DNA of 64,000 nt, from positions 5,994,001-6,058,000 of the forward strand of contig NZ_JASTWJ010000001.1 of assembly GCF_030499515.1 (NCBI RefSeq). Direction: 5' to 3'. The position numbers were made by a program, and so were the translations under genes. This DNA is from Streptomyces sp. DT2A-34. GTDB lineage: Bacteria; Actinomycetota; Actinomycetes; Streptomycetales; Streptomycetaceae. The notes beneath the pieces were generated by a model, which saw nothing but the letters and a program-made list of their open reading frames with translations, ran no database searches and was not told the origin of the DNA. Every line of letters starts with the position of its first letter. The first letter of the stretch is position 1. Of this stretch, positions 1 to 8,175 are shown piece after piece.

Positions 1-747
1 AAATTGCCGCATGAAGTCGAGCACGTTGTCCGCGGTCGGCCGGTACATCTCGTCCACGATCCGGCCGTCCGCGAGGAAGACCACCCGGTCCGCGTACGCC
101 GCGGCCACCGGGTCGTGAGTCACCATCACCACTGTCTGCCCCAACTCCCGTACGGAGTTGCGCAGAAAGCCCAGTACCTCGGCGCCCGAGCGCGAGTCGA
201 GGTTGCCGGTCGGCTCGTCGCCGAAGATGATCTCGGGCTTGGCGGCCAGCGCGCGGGCCACGGCGACGCGCTGCTGCTGGCCGCCGGAGAGCTGGGCGGG
301 GCGGTGGCTGAGACGATCGGCCAGGCCCACCATCCGGATGACCGAATCCAGCCACTGCTTGTCAGCCTTGCGGCCCGCGATGTCCATCGGGAGGGTGATG
401 TTCTCCAGGGCCGTCAACGTCGGCAGCAGGTTGAACGCCTGGAAGATGAAGCCGATCTTGTCCCGGCGCAGCTTGGTCAGTTGCTTGTCCTTCAGGGAGC
501 CCAGCTCGGTGTCGCCGATGCGCACCGAACCGGAGGAGAAGGTGTCCAGGCCGGCCACGCAGTGCATCAGCGTGGACTTGCCCGAGCCGGACGGGCCCAT
601 GATCGCGGTGAACTCGGCCTGCCGGAAGTCGACGGAGACCCGGTCCAGGGCGACCACCTGGGTCTCGCCCTGTCCGTAGATCTTCGACAGATCCGTGGCA
701 CGCGCGGCCACGGTGGTGGCCCGGTCGGCGATGGATGAGGTGGTCAC
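1..747 (-). CDS. ABC transporter ATP-binding protein (3' end outside window)
   Basis: ATPase subunit of the LolD/MacB-like class, which couples ATP hydrolysis to an integral-membrane permease, usually for extrusion of lipids, peptides or antibiotics. About 249 residues are visible before the frame leaves the window. Walker A GPSGSGKST is near residues 51-59, followed by the Q-loop region, the ABC signature LSGGQQQRVA, Walker B ending in FGDEP, and a late switch histidine in VVMVTHDP. The GTG at 745-747 is preferred because AGGAG lies 8 bases upstream. The FtsX-like permease normally encoded next would lie to the left, outside the window. The substrate cannot be told from sequence. Confidence 0.9.
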   Translation of the reverse strand, partial: MTTSSIADRATTVAARATDLSKIYGQGETQVVALDRVSVDFRQAEFTAIMGPSGSGKSTLMHCVAGLDTFSSGSVRIGDTELGSLKDKQLTKLRRDKIGFIFQAFNLLPTLTALENITLPMDIAGRKADKQWLDSVIRMVGLADRLSHRPAQLSGGQQQRVAVARALAAKPEIIFGDEPTGNLDSRSGAEVLGFLRNSVRELGQTVVMVTHDPVAAAYADRVVFLADGRIVDEMYRPTADNVLDFMRQF

Positions 748-1140
748 GAGAAGGCGCTCCTGAGGGACGACGGTGTGTTCGAAGGGACGTCATCCATCGT
801 CCTGGCCGAAGAGCGCCGTGTAGTCAGTCGCTGTTCTGGTTCCGAAGACAGACTCCGGATGGACCGGACACCGCCGCGTCATACCTGAGGATGACGGCCG
901 CCCCTGACGGGTGTTCGCGTCTGGAACAGGTGGAGCGTCCTTGTTTGGACGGTGAAATTCCGTCATTCCGTATGCGCCGCCGACCGCCGCACGTAAGGCT
1001 GTTGGCAAGTGCGGATGGCGCGTTCCGTGGGCTGATGCACCCTCAGACGTCAATAAAATAAGACAACATCAGTCCGCCCGTCCGCTGTTCGGGGGATGTA
1101 TCCCGATAGGCTCGGGACCTCGATGCGGAGCCCTCGGCCT
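748..1140. other. intergenic region, no gene supported
   Basis: About 390 bases between the divergent ABC gene and the tRNA. Reading frames here lack a convincing ribosome-binding site and third-position GC bias. The right part must hold the tRNA promoter. A GATAGGCT stretch around 1105-1112 is a possible -10 element, but I see no clear -35. Confidence 0.5.
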
Positions 1141-1224
1141 GCCCAGATGGTGGAATGCAGACACGGCGAGCTTAAACCTCGCTGCCCCTTCGCGGGCGTG
1201 CCGGTTCAAGTCCGGCTCTGGGCA
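1141..1224 (+). tRNA. bldA: tRNA-Leu (anticodon UAA), bldA-type
   Basis: Class II tRNA with a 7-bp acceptor stem (GCCCAGA / TCTGGGC) and a D arm. The anticodon stem CGAG/CTCG carries the loop CTTAAAC, so the anticodon is UAA, read as leucine UUA. A long variable arm and a T arm with GTTCAAGTC follow. The discriminator base is A and CCA is not encoded. In Streptomyces the only tRNA that reads UUA efficiently is BldA, which controls morphological development and antibiotic production through rare TTA codons. The sequence looks intact. pobA follows downstream, consistent with a core chromosomal location. Confidence 0.95.
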
Positions 1225-1299
1225 CTTCCGACGTTCGTCGATCACTGCAGCATTCATTGACACCTCATGCCGAGGGGAGCAGACTCCCGTTCGAAAGTT

Positions 1300-1317
1300 G
1301 GTGAATGAAATTTCACC
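1300..1317. promoter_or_regulatory. inverted repeat upstream of pobA
   Basis: GGTGAA and TTCACC are separated by 6 bases and end 22 bases before the pobA start codon. The arms are perfect 6-mers. This could be an operator for a substrate-responsive regulator of 4-hydroxybenzoate catabolism, but no regulator gene is adjacent, so the function is inferred. Confidence 0.35.
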
Positions 1318-1339
1318 ACGCGAACAGAGAGGTTCGGCG

Positions 1340-2515
1340 ATGCGCACCACCGTCGGCATCATCGGAGCAGGCCCCGCCGGCCTCCTCCTCGCCCGGCTGC
1401 TCCACAACGTCGGCATCGAGTCGGTCGTCCTGGAGAGCCGCGACCGCGCCTACGTCGAGCACCGCCAGCGCGCCGGAATCCTGGAGCAGGGCACGGTGGA
1501 CGTCCTGCGCGCGGCCGGTGCCGGGGAGCGCATGGACCGCGAGGGCCTGCGCCACGACGGCATAGAGCTCCGCTTCGACAAGAAGCGCCACCGCGTGGAC
1601 TTCCCCGCCCTCACCGGCGGCCGGTCGGTGATGGTCTACGCCCAGACCGAGGTCTGCAAGGACCTCATCGCCCTCCAGCTCAAGGAGGGCGGCCCGCTGC
1701 TCTTCGAGGCGGAGGCCCTGGCGGTGGAGGGCGCGGACAGCGACAGCCCGCGTGTGCGCTTCCGGCACGAGGGCGTCGAGGACGTCCTCGAATGCGACTA
1801 CGTCGTCGGCTGCGACGGCTTCTGGGGCGTGTCCCGCAAGGCGGTCCCCGCCGAGCTCACCCAGGTCTTCGAGCGGACGTACCCCTTCGGCTGGCTCGGC
1901 ATCCTCGCCGACGTACCGCCCTCGCACGACGAGCTCGTCTACGCCCGCCACGACCGCGGCTTCGCCCTGCTGTCCATGCGCTCGCCGTCCGTCTCCCGCC
2001 TCTACCTCCAGGTGCCGGATGGCACGGACGCCGAGGAGTGGAGCGACGACGAGATCTGGGCGGAGCTGGAGCGCCGCTTCGAGACCGCCGACGACTGGCG
2101 GCTGGAGCGCGGCCCCATCACCCAGAAGAACGTCACTCCCATGCGGTCCTACGTCCACGAGCCCATGCGCCACGGCCGTCTCTTCCTCGCCGGTGACGCG
2201 GCGCACATCGTGCCGCCGACGGGCGCGAAGGGCCTGAACCTGGCCGTCGGGGACGTCGTCACCTTCGCGAGGGCACTGACCCACGAGCGGCGGACAGGTT
2301 CGGCGGAGCTTCTCGACGCCTACTCCGAGACCTGTCTGCGCCGCGTCTGGCAGGCCGAGCGGTTCTCGTACGACATGACGACGCTGCTGCACCGCGCCCC
2401 CGACGCCACCCCCTTCGAGGACCGGCTCCAGCTGGCACGGCTGGAGCGGATCGCGGGGTCGAGGGCGGCCGAGACGGACCTGGCCGAGGGATACACCGGC
2501 TTCCCGTTCGGGTGA
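1340..2515 (+). CDS. pobA: 4-hydroxybenzoate 3-monooxygenase
   Basis: FAD-dependent aromatic hydroxylase that converts 4-hydroxybenzoate, NADPH and oxygen to protocatechuate, feeding the beta-ketoadipate pathway in the cytoplasm. The 391-residue protein opens with the dinucleotide-binding GIIGAGPAG at residues 6-14. It has the NAD(P)H/FAD DG motif (VVGCDGFWG) and the late FAD-binding GDAAHIVPPTGAKG segment. This is the usual length for PobA (about 390-395). The ATG at 1340 is chosen over an in-frame GTG at 1298 because AGAGAGG lies 7 bases upstream and the protein then begins right at the Rossmann strand. No protocatechuate genes are adjacent. Confidence 0.93.
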   Translation: MRTTVGIIGAGPAGLLLARLLHNVGIESVVLESRDRAYVEHRQRAGILEQGTVDVLRAAGAGERMDREGLRHDGIELRFDKKRHRVDFPALTGGRSVMVYAQTEVCKDLIALQLKEGGPLLFEAEALAVEGADSDSPRVRFRHEGVEDVLECDYVVGCDGFWGVSRKAVPAELTQVFERTYPFGWLGILADVPPSHDELVYARHDRGFALLSMRSPSVSRLYLQVPDGTDAEEWSDDEIWAELERRFETADDWRLERGPITQKNVTPMRSYVHEPMRHGRLFLAGDAAHIVPPTGAKGLNLAVGDVVTFARALTHERRTGSAELLDAYSETCLRRVWQAERFSYDMTTLLHRAPDATPFEDRLQLARLERIAGSRAAETDLAEGYTGFPFG

Positions 2516-2619
2516 GCGCACGGGTGGGGCCGGGGGAGTGATCTCCGGCCGGTTCCGGCCACGTACCAGGTTCGTCATGAATGAGCCCCTCCGTGGCCGG
2601 GAATCACCCAGCCGCGTAG

Positions 2620-2635
2620 CGTGTTGCGCAACACG
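2620..2635. promoter_or_regulatory. 16-bp perfect palindrome
   Basis: CGTGTTGCGCAACACG is a perfect 16-bp palindrome about 95 bases upstream of the Bax-inhibitor-1 gene. The size and symmetry fit a dimeric repressor site. No regulator is adjacent and the partner is unknown. Confidence 0.35.
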
Positions 2636-2730
2636 ACGAGGGAAAGATCCTCCCCAAGCACTAGGGTCAATCCTTTGCCTACCTATTACTCTTGAGCCAA
2701 GGCCGCGCACGGCGGCCATGGAGGAGTGAA

Positions 2731-3642
2731 ATGAGGAGCAGCAACCCGGTCTTCTCGCGACGGGGGTTCAGCCGCGACAACGGCCACGCGGGCTTCAACA
2801 CCGCGCCGCAGGCCGGGGGCGCCGCTGTCGGCACGCAGGCCAACCCGTACGCCCAGCCGCAGGCCGGCAACCCGTACGCGCAGAACCCTTACGCCCAGAA
2901 CCCGTACGCCCAGCAGGACGTGCAGCACGGCGCACCGCCGCAGGCCCCTGCCACCACCGGCCGGATGACGATGGACGACGTCATCCTGCGCACCGGCACC
3001 ACGCTCGGCGTCCTGATCGTCACGGCCGCGCTCGCCTGGGCGCTGCTGCCCGTCGACGACGCGAACATCAGCCGGTCCTACGGCATCGGCATCGGCGCCG
3101 CGCTGATCGGCATGGTCCTGGCGTTCGTCCAGTCCTTCAAGCGCAAGGCCTCGCCCGCGCTGATCCTGACGTACGCCGCGTTCGAGGGCGTGTTCCTCGG
3201 CGTGATCTCCAGCATCGTCGACAACCGCATCGCCAGCGGTGCGGCCATGCAGGCAGTGCTCGGCACGATGGCGGTCTTCGCCGCGGTGCTGGTGGCCTAC
3301 AAGGCCGGCTGGATCCGCGTCAACCGCCGCTTCGTCGGCTTCGTGATGGCGGCCGCGCTCGGCTTCATCCTGCTGATGGCGGTCAACCTGCTGTTCGCCG
3401 TCTTCGGCGGCGGTGACGGCCTCGGCTTCCGCAGCGGCCCCCTCGGCATCCTCTTCGGTGTCATCGGCATCCTGCTCGGCGCCTGCTTCCTCGCCCTGGA
3501 CTTCAAGCAGGTCGAGGACGGGCTCGCCTACGGCGCGCCGCGCGAGGAGGCCTGGCTGGCGGCCTTCGGCCTCACGCTGACGCTGGTGTGGATCTACATG
3601 GAGTTCCTGAGGATCATCGCGATCCTCAACAGCAGCGACTAG
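2731..3642 (+). CDS. Bax inhibitor-1/YccA family membrane protein
   Basis: Integral membrane protein of the BI-1 (TMBIM) superfamily, 303 residues. A hydrophilic N-terminal tail of about 80 residues contains repeated NPYAQ units (four copies around residues 43-65). Seven hydrophobic segments follow, spread from about residue 95 to the end. The family includes pH-sensitive calcium leak channels, but the role in Streptomyces is not established. The ATG at 2731 follows GGAGG by 6 bases. A strong hairpin ends transcription just after the stop. The NPYAQ tail is a low-complexity feature common in actinobacterial membrane proteins. Confidence 0.88.
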   Translation: MRSSNPVFSRRGFSRDNGHAGFNTAPQAGGAAVGTQANPYAQPQAGNPYAQNPYAQNPYAQQDVQHGAPPQAPATTGRMTMDDVILRTGTTLGVLIVTAALAWALLPVDDANISRSYGIGIGAALIGMVLAFVQSFKRKASPALILTYAAFEGVFLGVISSIVDNRIASGAAMQAVLGTMAVFAAVLVAYKAGWIRVNRRFVGFVMAAALGFILLMAVNLLFAVFGGGDGLGFRSGPLGILFGVIGILLGACFLALDFKQVEDGLAYGAPREEAWLAAFGLTLTLVWIYMEFLRIIAILNSSD

Positions 3643-3670
3643 TCGCCGACGGTTGCGCAGTAGTCGTGCA

Positions 3671-3698
3671 AAGGGCCCCGGGTTCTCCCGGGGCCCTT
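3671..3698 (+). terminator. terminator hairpin
   Basis: A perfect 12-bp stem (AAGGGCCCCGGG / CCCGGGGCCCTT) with a 4-base loop sits about 30 bases after the Bax-inhibitor-1 stop codon and before the convergent small gene, so it may serve both directions. Confidence 0.85.
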
Positions 3699-3714
3699 CG
3701 TCGTCTGTGCGCGC

Positions 3715-3945
3715 CTAGAGGAATTTGCGCGCCGCCCTCCTCAGGTCGTACTCATGGACGATCGCCTTCGCGTGGCCGTACGCGAGGTCGTATTCGTGGC
3801 GCAGCCAGCTGACTTTCTCCTCGAAGCGAACCAGAGCCGGGCCTTCTTCTACGGTGCGGAGCCAGTCGGAGACTTCACGACCGGTGCAGTGGGGGATGCG
3901 GGCGAGCATGTTGCGGTGGGTCTCCTCGGAGAGGACGTGGGACAT
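3715..3945 (-). CDS. DUF4287-like small protein
   Basis: Small soluble protein of 76 residues: a Thr/Glu-rich N-terminus, then WLRTVEEG and a helical stretch ending HEYDLRRAARKF. It resembles the DUF4287 helical domain, whose role is unknown. The ATG is preceded by GGAGG 6 bases away, which decides the start over a much longer upstream frame. It is convergent with the Bax-inhibitor-1 gene and divergent from the next small gene. Confidence 0.7.
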   Translation of the reverse strand: MSHVLSEETHRNMLARIPHCTGREVSDWLRTVEEGPALVRFEEKVSWLRHEYDLAYGHAKAIVHEYDLRRAARKFL

Positions 3946-4049
3946 CGGCGCCTCCGGACGCAAAGGGGATGTAAGCCGGTCCTTCAGGTCACCGTGCCTG
4001 AGCGTTCGCCTGTTGGCAACAGTCGTGGTGCGACGCGTAGGTTTGTGGG

Positions 4050-4361
4050 GTGGTTGATACGACGCCCTTGACTCGTGCCGTTGATCACTTCGCCGACCGT
4101 TTGAGGGCCGCGCCTCAGAGCCGGTTGCAGAGAGGCGGCGCCGGCGAAGCATTGCGGCTGGCCAGGGAGTTGGCCCGGCGGGCGCAGGTTCTGGAGCGGC
4201 CCGGGGCGGAGCCCCGGGAGATGCCGGACGCCGGGATGTTCGCCGCGGCCGACCAAATCACCGTGGCCGTGCACGACTTGGCCCTCGTACTCACGAACGA
4301 GGGTGAGGTCGAGGACGCGGTGAGACTGGTGGAGGAGGCGCAGAAGCGGGCGGGGGTGTGA
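4050..4361 (+). CDS. conserved small protein, function unknown
   Basis: 103-residue soluble protein, predicted all-helical and rich in Ala, Arg and Glu, with no motif I recognise. The GTG start lacks a clear Shine-Dalgarno sequence, so translation may be leaderless or the start may be slightly different. Strong third-position GC bias supports coding. It ends two bases before the stop codon of the convergent gene. Confidence 0.6.
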   Translation: MVDTTPLTRAVDHFADRLRAAPQSRLQRGGAGEALRLARELARRAQVLERPGAEPREMPDAGMFAAADQITVAVHDLALVLTNEGEVEDAVRLVEEAQKRAGV

Positions 4362-4363
4362 CC

Positions 4364-5155
4364 CTAGAGGGACGCTATGACCCGGTCCGCCAGGACGTAG
4401 ACGCTCTCCTCGCCGCAGGCGAAGGTCAGGGTGTACGCCCCCGAGACTCCCGATCCGCCCAGCAGCACCGGCGTCTCGCCCGCGCGCAGGGCCGCCGCCA
4501 GGCGTTCCGCGGTCTCCCGGTGGCCCGGGGTCATGCAGAGCGTCGTGCCGTCGGCGAAGACGTAGACGTCGAGGGTGCCGAGCGGGCCCGGGCGGACGTC
4601 CGTCAGTTCGGTGGCGGAGGCGGCCAACTCCTCAAGGGTGGACACCGTACGCTCATGGTCGTTCACCACGGGTGAGGAGACCGGGACGAAGTCCGGGTGG
4701 GAGGGGTGGCGGCGGCGGGCCGCGGCCAGCTCCGGGGACTCCCCGGCGAACTCGTCGGCGTCCGTGGTCGTCTCGCTCACCGGCTCCAGGTGCTCCAGGC
4801 TCGCGAAATCGGCCTGGCGGGGCAGGAACAGCTCGCTGTCGGACAGGCCCAGCAGCGTGGGCGCGTCGGAGGCGTCACGGGCCTCCTGGGCGGCCCAGAA
4901 GGCGCGCGCCTCGGCCAGCTCGCGCTCGCGTTCCTCGGCGAGTGCCTCGGCCACCGCGGCGCGTATCTCATCGGCCTCGGCGGAGAGGCGGGCCGGCGGG
5001 ACCAGGCCGCGGGCCGCGGCGGCGTTGTTCTGTGCCAGCTCGGTGTGCAGGGCCGCGACCTGTCGGCGCAACACCATCAGGGTGCGCAGGACGGCGACGC
5101 CCACGGCGCCGGTGGCGGCCGTGGTGAGCAGCAAAGCGATCGGCATGGCGCTCAC
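4364..5155 (-). CDS. membrane-anchored protein, function unknown
   Basis: 263 residues. An N-terminal hydrophobic segment (residues 4-25) is followed by a charged, probably coiled-coil region (about 30-95, rich in Ala, Glu and Arg). A Ser/Pro/Asp-rich linker comes next, then a small C-terminal alpha/beta domain (about 165-263) that includes VYVFADGTTLCMTPG. This suggests a cytoplasmic domain tethered to the membrane. I do not recognise the family. Upstream sequence has no overlapping gene, so it is probably monocistronic. Confidence 0.65.
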   Translation of the reverse strand: MSAMPIALLLTTAATGAVGVAVLRTLMVLRRQVAALHTELAQNNAAAARGLVPPARLSAEADEIRAAVAEALAEERERELAEARAFWAAQEARDASDAPTLLGLSDSELFLPRQADFASLEHLEPVSETTTDADEFAGESPELAAARRRHPSHPDFVPVSSPVVNDHERTVSTLEELAASATELTDVRPGPLGTLDVYVFADGTTLCMTPGHRETAERLAAALRAGETPVLLGGSGVSGAYTLTFACGEESVYVLADRVIASL

Positions 5156-5352
5156 TGACGTACTCCCGGTTCAAAGTCGACCCCCGACTTCCTACATCAG
5201 CTTGAAGGGCGGACTATCCAGCTGTCAGTGCGTAACGTCACGAAACGGACAGGACTTTGGGGCCTGTGTTTAGTGGTGAAGCGGCTCTGACCTGCGTAAA
5301 TCCCTCCGTGGAGGGAGATAGGTCACATCCTGGGGGAGATTGGATCACAAAA

Positions 5353-5389
5353 CGGCCCAGAACCTTGGGGTTTCCCGGGTTCTGGGCCG
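5353..5389 (-). terminator. terminator for the thiolase gene
   Basis: Perfect 12-bp stem CGGCCCAGAACC / GGTTCTGGGCCG around a 13-base loop. It lies about 65 bases beyond the stop codon of the leftward thiolase gene. Confidence 0.8.
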
Positions 5390-5453
5390 AAGGCTCACGC
5401 TGGGTCGCGAGTTGACTACCTAGTGGACTGCCTGGGGGCTCTGGATCGGTGGT

Positions 5454-6674
5454 TCAGCTCAGGCGCTCGATGACCATCGCCATGCCCTGGCCGCCGCCGA
5501 CGCACATCGTCTCCAGGCCGAACTGCTTGTCGTGGAACTGGAGGGAGTTGATGAGCGTGCCGGTGATGCGGGCGCCGGTCATGCCGAAGGGGTGGCCCAC
5601 GGCGATGGCGCCGCCGTTGACGTTCAGCTTGTCGAGGTCGATCCCCAGGTCGCGGTAGGAGGGGATCACCTGGGCGGCGAACGCCTCGTTGATCTCGACC
5701 AGGTCGATGTCGTCGATCGTCAGGCCGGCGCGGCGCAGGGCCTGGTTGCTCGCCTCGACCGGGCCGAGGCCCATGATCTCGGGGGAGAGGCCGGAGACGC
5801 CGGTGGAGACGATGCGGGCGAGCGGGGTGAGGCCGAGCTCGCGGGCCTTGGTGTCGCTCATGATGACGACCGCTGCGGCGCCGTCGTTGAGCGGGCAGCA
5901 GTTGGCGGCGGTGACCAGGCCGTCGGGGCGGAAGACCGGCTTCAGACCCGCCACGCCCTCCATGGTGACGCCCGGGCGGGGGCCGTCGTCCTTGGCGACG
6001 ACCGTGCCGTCGGGGGTCGTGACCGGGGTGATCTCGCGCTCCCAGAAGCCGTTCTTGATGGCTTCCTCGGCGAGGTTCTGCGAGCGGACGCCGAACTCGT
6101 CCATGTCCTGGCGGGTGATGCCCTTCACCCGGGCGAGGTTCTCGGCGGTCTGGCCCATGGCGATGTACGGGTCGGGGAGGAGGCCGTCCTCGCGCGGGTC
6201 GTGCCAGGTCGTGCCCTCCTGCTGGGCGACCTCGGCGGTGCGGGCCTCGGCCTCGGCGAAGAGGGGGTTGCGGGTGTCCGGGAGGCTGTCGGAGTTGCCC
6301 TTGGCGTAGCTGGAGACCATCTCCACGCCGGCCGAGATGAAGACGTCGCCCTCGCCGGCCTTGATGGCGTGCAGGGCCATGCGGGAGGTCTGGAGGGAGG
6401 AGGAGCAGTAGCGGGTGATGGTGCAGCCCGGGAGGTGGTCCATTCCCATCTGTACGGCGACGATGCGGCCGAGGTTGTTGCCCTGCTCGCCGCCGGGGAG
6501 GCCGCAGCCGAGCATCAGGTCGTCGATGTCGCGCGGGTCCAGCTCGGGGACCTTGGCGAGGGCCGCCTGGATGATCGTGGCGGTGAGGTCGTCGGGGCGC
6601 AGGTCTTTCAGGGAGCCCTTGAAGGCGCGGCCGATGGGGGAGCGGGCGGTCGAGACGATCACGGCTTCGGGCAT
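5454..6674 (-). CDS. acetyl-CoA C-acetyltransferase (thiolase)
   Basis: Thiolase of 406 residues that condenses or cleaves acyl-CoA in fatty-acid or acetoacetyl-CoA metabolism. The nucleophilic cysteine is C90 in the motif RYCSSSLQ. The NEAF motif, the catalytic histidine in GHPFGMTG and the second cysteine in CVGGGQGMA near the C-terminus are all present, so an active enzyme is expected. The start is the ATG at 6674, with GGAG 5 bases upstream. A GTG one codon earlier is too close to that site. It stands alone, with a strong terminator behind it. Chain-length preference cannot be read from sequence. Confidence 0.9.
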   Translation of the reverse strand: MPEAVIVSTARSPIGRAFKGSLKDLRPDDLTATIIQAALAKVPELDPRDIDDLMLGCGLPGGEQGNNLGRIVAVQMGMDHLPGCTITRYCSSSLQTSRMALHAIKAGEGDVFISAGVEMVSSYAKGNSDSLPDTRNPLFAEAEARTAEVAQQEGTTWHDPREDGLLPDPYIAMGQTAENLARVKGITRQDMDEFGVRSQNLAEEAIKNGFWEREITPVTTPDGTVVAKDDGPRPGVTMEGVAGLKPVFRPDGLVTAANCCPLNDGAAAVVIMSDTKARELGLTPLARIVSTGVSGLSPEIMGLGPVEASNQALRRAGLTIDDIDLVEINEAFAAQVIPSYRDLGIDLDKLNVNGGAIAVGHPFGMTGARITGTLINSLQFHDKQFGLETMCVGGGQGMAMVIERLS

Positions 6675-6790
6675 CACGGCTCCAGTCGAAAGGTGTGGCG
6701 CGCAGCGCCTCGTTGAGGGGTGGTGGTCGGGCGACGGGTGGGCATACCGGGGGGTCGGGCAGGGCTGTGAGGGAAGTTACCCGTACGTAC

Positions 6791-6826
6791 GGCCAGGGTC
6801 ACTGGTAGTGCGGTGTGACCCTGGCC
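6791..6826. terminator. bidirectional-type hairpin
   Basis: Perfect 12-bp stem GGCCAGGGTCAC / GTGACCCTGGCC with a 12-base loop. It lies between the thiolase start and the SGNH stop, so it most likely terminates the leftward SGNH transcript. Confidence 0.65.
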
Positions 6827-6842
6827 GCAATTTTCTAAGCGC

Positions 6843-6983
6843 TTGCTTTTCTCGCCCCCGCCGCCCCTCCCCGTCCCATCCTGAAGGGGCTCCGCCCCTT
6901 CGACCCCGCCAGGGGGCTCTGCCCCCTGGACCCCCGCTCCTCAAACGCCGGAGGGGCTGGATCTTTCAGCGGGCGAAAACCTC
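6843..6983 (-). repeat. dispersed intergenic repeat, family A, copy 1
   Basis: Contains two hairpins, GAAGGGGC-TCC-GCCCCTTC (6883-6901) and CCAGGGGGC-TCT-GCCCCCTGG (6909-6929), then CTCAAACGCCGGA. The same arrangement occurs in the opposite orientation at 58226-58366. Such repeats are common between Streptomyces genes and may act as terminators. Confidence 0.7.
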
Positions 6984-6990
6984 CCGGGGG

Positions 6991-8016
6991 TCAGGGTGAC
7001 GGTGTCGCCGGGGTCCTGTCCGGTTCCGGGACGCGGCGGCGGCGCCGGCGCTTCAGGAGGGCCCAGGGGCCCTTCGGGCCCGTCGGCATCGCTGCCGTGA
7101 CCTCCGTGCCCGCCTCCGACGCGGCCTCGGCTGCCGCGCGGGCCACCGGGAGGAAGCCCTCGCGACGGGTGACATCGGGACGTTCCTCTTCGGCCGGCCA
7201 GAGGCCGAGGGCCGCGCAGACCGTCGGCAGGACCGCCATCGCCGCGGTGGCGTAGCCCTCGGCCGAGGGGTGGTAGTTGTCGGGGCCGAAGAGTTCCCGC
7301 GGGTTCGCCGCGAATTCCGGACCCAGCAGGTCGCCCAGCGACACCGTACGGCCGCCCTGTTCGACGACGCCGATCGTCTGGGCGGCCGCCAGCTGGCGTG
7401 AGGCCCGGCGGGCCAGCCAGCGCAGCGGTTGCTGGACCGGTTCGATCGTGCCCAGGTCGGGGCAGGTGCCGACGACCACTTCCGCGCCGGCCGTGCGCAG
7501 CCGCCGTACCGCAGCGGACAGGTGGCGGACCGAGCGCGTCGGCGGCATGCGGTTGGTGACGTCGTTCGCGCCGATCATGATCACGCAGACGTCGGGCAGC
7601 AGGGCGGGGTCACTGAGCACCAGGGCCACCTGGCGGTCCAGGTCGTCCGAGCGGGCGCCCGGCAGGGCCACGTTGCGCAGCAGCACCGGACGTTCCGCGA
7701 CCGCCGCCAGCCCGGACGCGAGCAGCGCGCCCGGCGTCTGGCCCGCCCGGTGCACGCCCTGGCCCGCGGCCGTCGAGTCACCCAGGATCGTCAGGCGCAG
7801 CGGCGGTTCGCCGGGGTTGTCGTACAGGCGGCCGTACCGGCCGTCGGCGTTCGGCACGTGGTTGTCGGCGCCGTTGCCCACGTGGCGCCTGGCCAGCCGC
7901 ACTTCGGCGAGCAGGAGACCGACGGCCGCCGCGCCGGCCAGACCGATCCCGCCGCCGCCGTACGCCGCGCCCGCCGCGATCCGCCGGGCCACCCGCGCCC
8001 TCGACATGCTCGTCAT
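6991..8016 (-). CDS. SGNH/GDSL hydrolase, membrane-anchored or secreted
   Basis: 341-residue esterase/lipase-type hydrolase. After a basic start there is a hydrophobic helix (about residues 14-36), a signal anchor or signal peptide. The SGNH blocks follow: block I GDSTAAGQG with the nucleophile Ser, block III GAND, and block V DNYHPS with the catalytic Asp and His. The C-terminus is basic and proline-rich. The substrate is unknown; the family includes ester, lipid and acyl-sugar hydrolases. The ATG at 8016 is preferred because GAGGAGG lies just upstream. An in-frame ATG 7 codons earlier overlaps that site. Confidence 0.85.
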   Translation of the reverse strand: MTSMSRARVARRIAAGAAYGGGGIGLAGAAAVGLLLAEVRLARRHVGNGADNHVPNADGRYGRLYDNPGEPPLRLTILGDSTAAGQGVHRAGQTPGALLASGLAAVAERPVLLRNVALPGARSDDLDRQVALVLSDPALLPDVCVIMIGANDVTNRMPPTRSVRHLSAAVRRLRTAGAEVVVGTCPDLGTIEPVQQPLRWLARRASRQLAAAQTIGVVEQGGRTVSLGDLLGPEFAANPRELFGPDNYHPSAEGYATAAMAVLPTVCAALGLWPAEEERPDVTRREGFLPVARAAAEAASEAGTEVTAAMPTGPKGPWALLKRRRRRRVPEPDRTPATPSP

Positions 8017-8175
8017 GCGTCGCCGCCACCTCCTCATAGCCGTACACCCACTGCTTGCCCCGCACGGACGGTGGCCCAATCCCAACGAGGAGTGAACGAC
8101 CGTCATGGGCCCCGTGCAGGCCATAGGCTGGCGGAACCACTAAGACCACTTCTTTTGCAGCATCCGGAGACAACG

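Noticed and set aside
735..1061. 108-residue rightward frame before the tRNA
   Set aside because: No ribosome-binding site, poor codon bias and no recognisable domain.
5156..5352. c-di-AMP (ydaO-type) riboswitch
   Set aside because: Short hairpins are present, but the conserved ydaO sequence blocks are not, and no wall-hydrolase gene follows.
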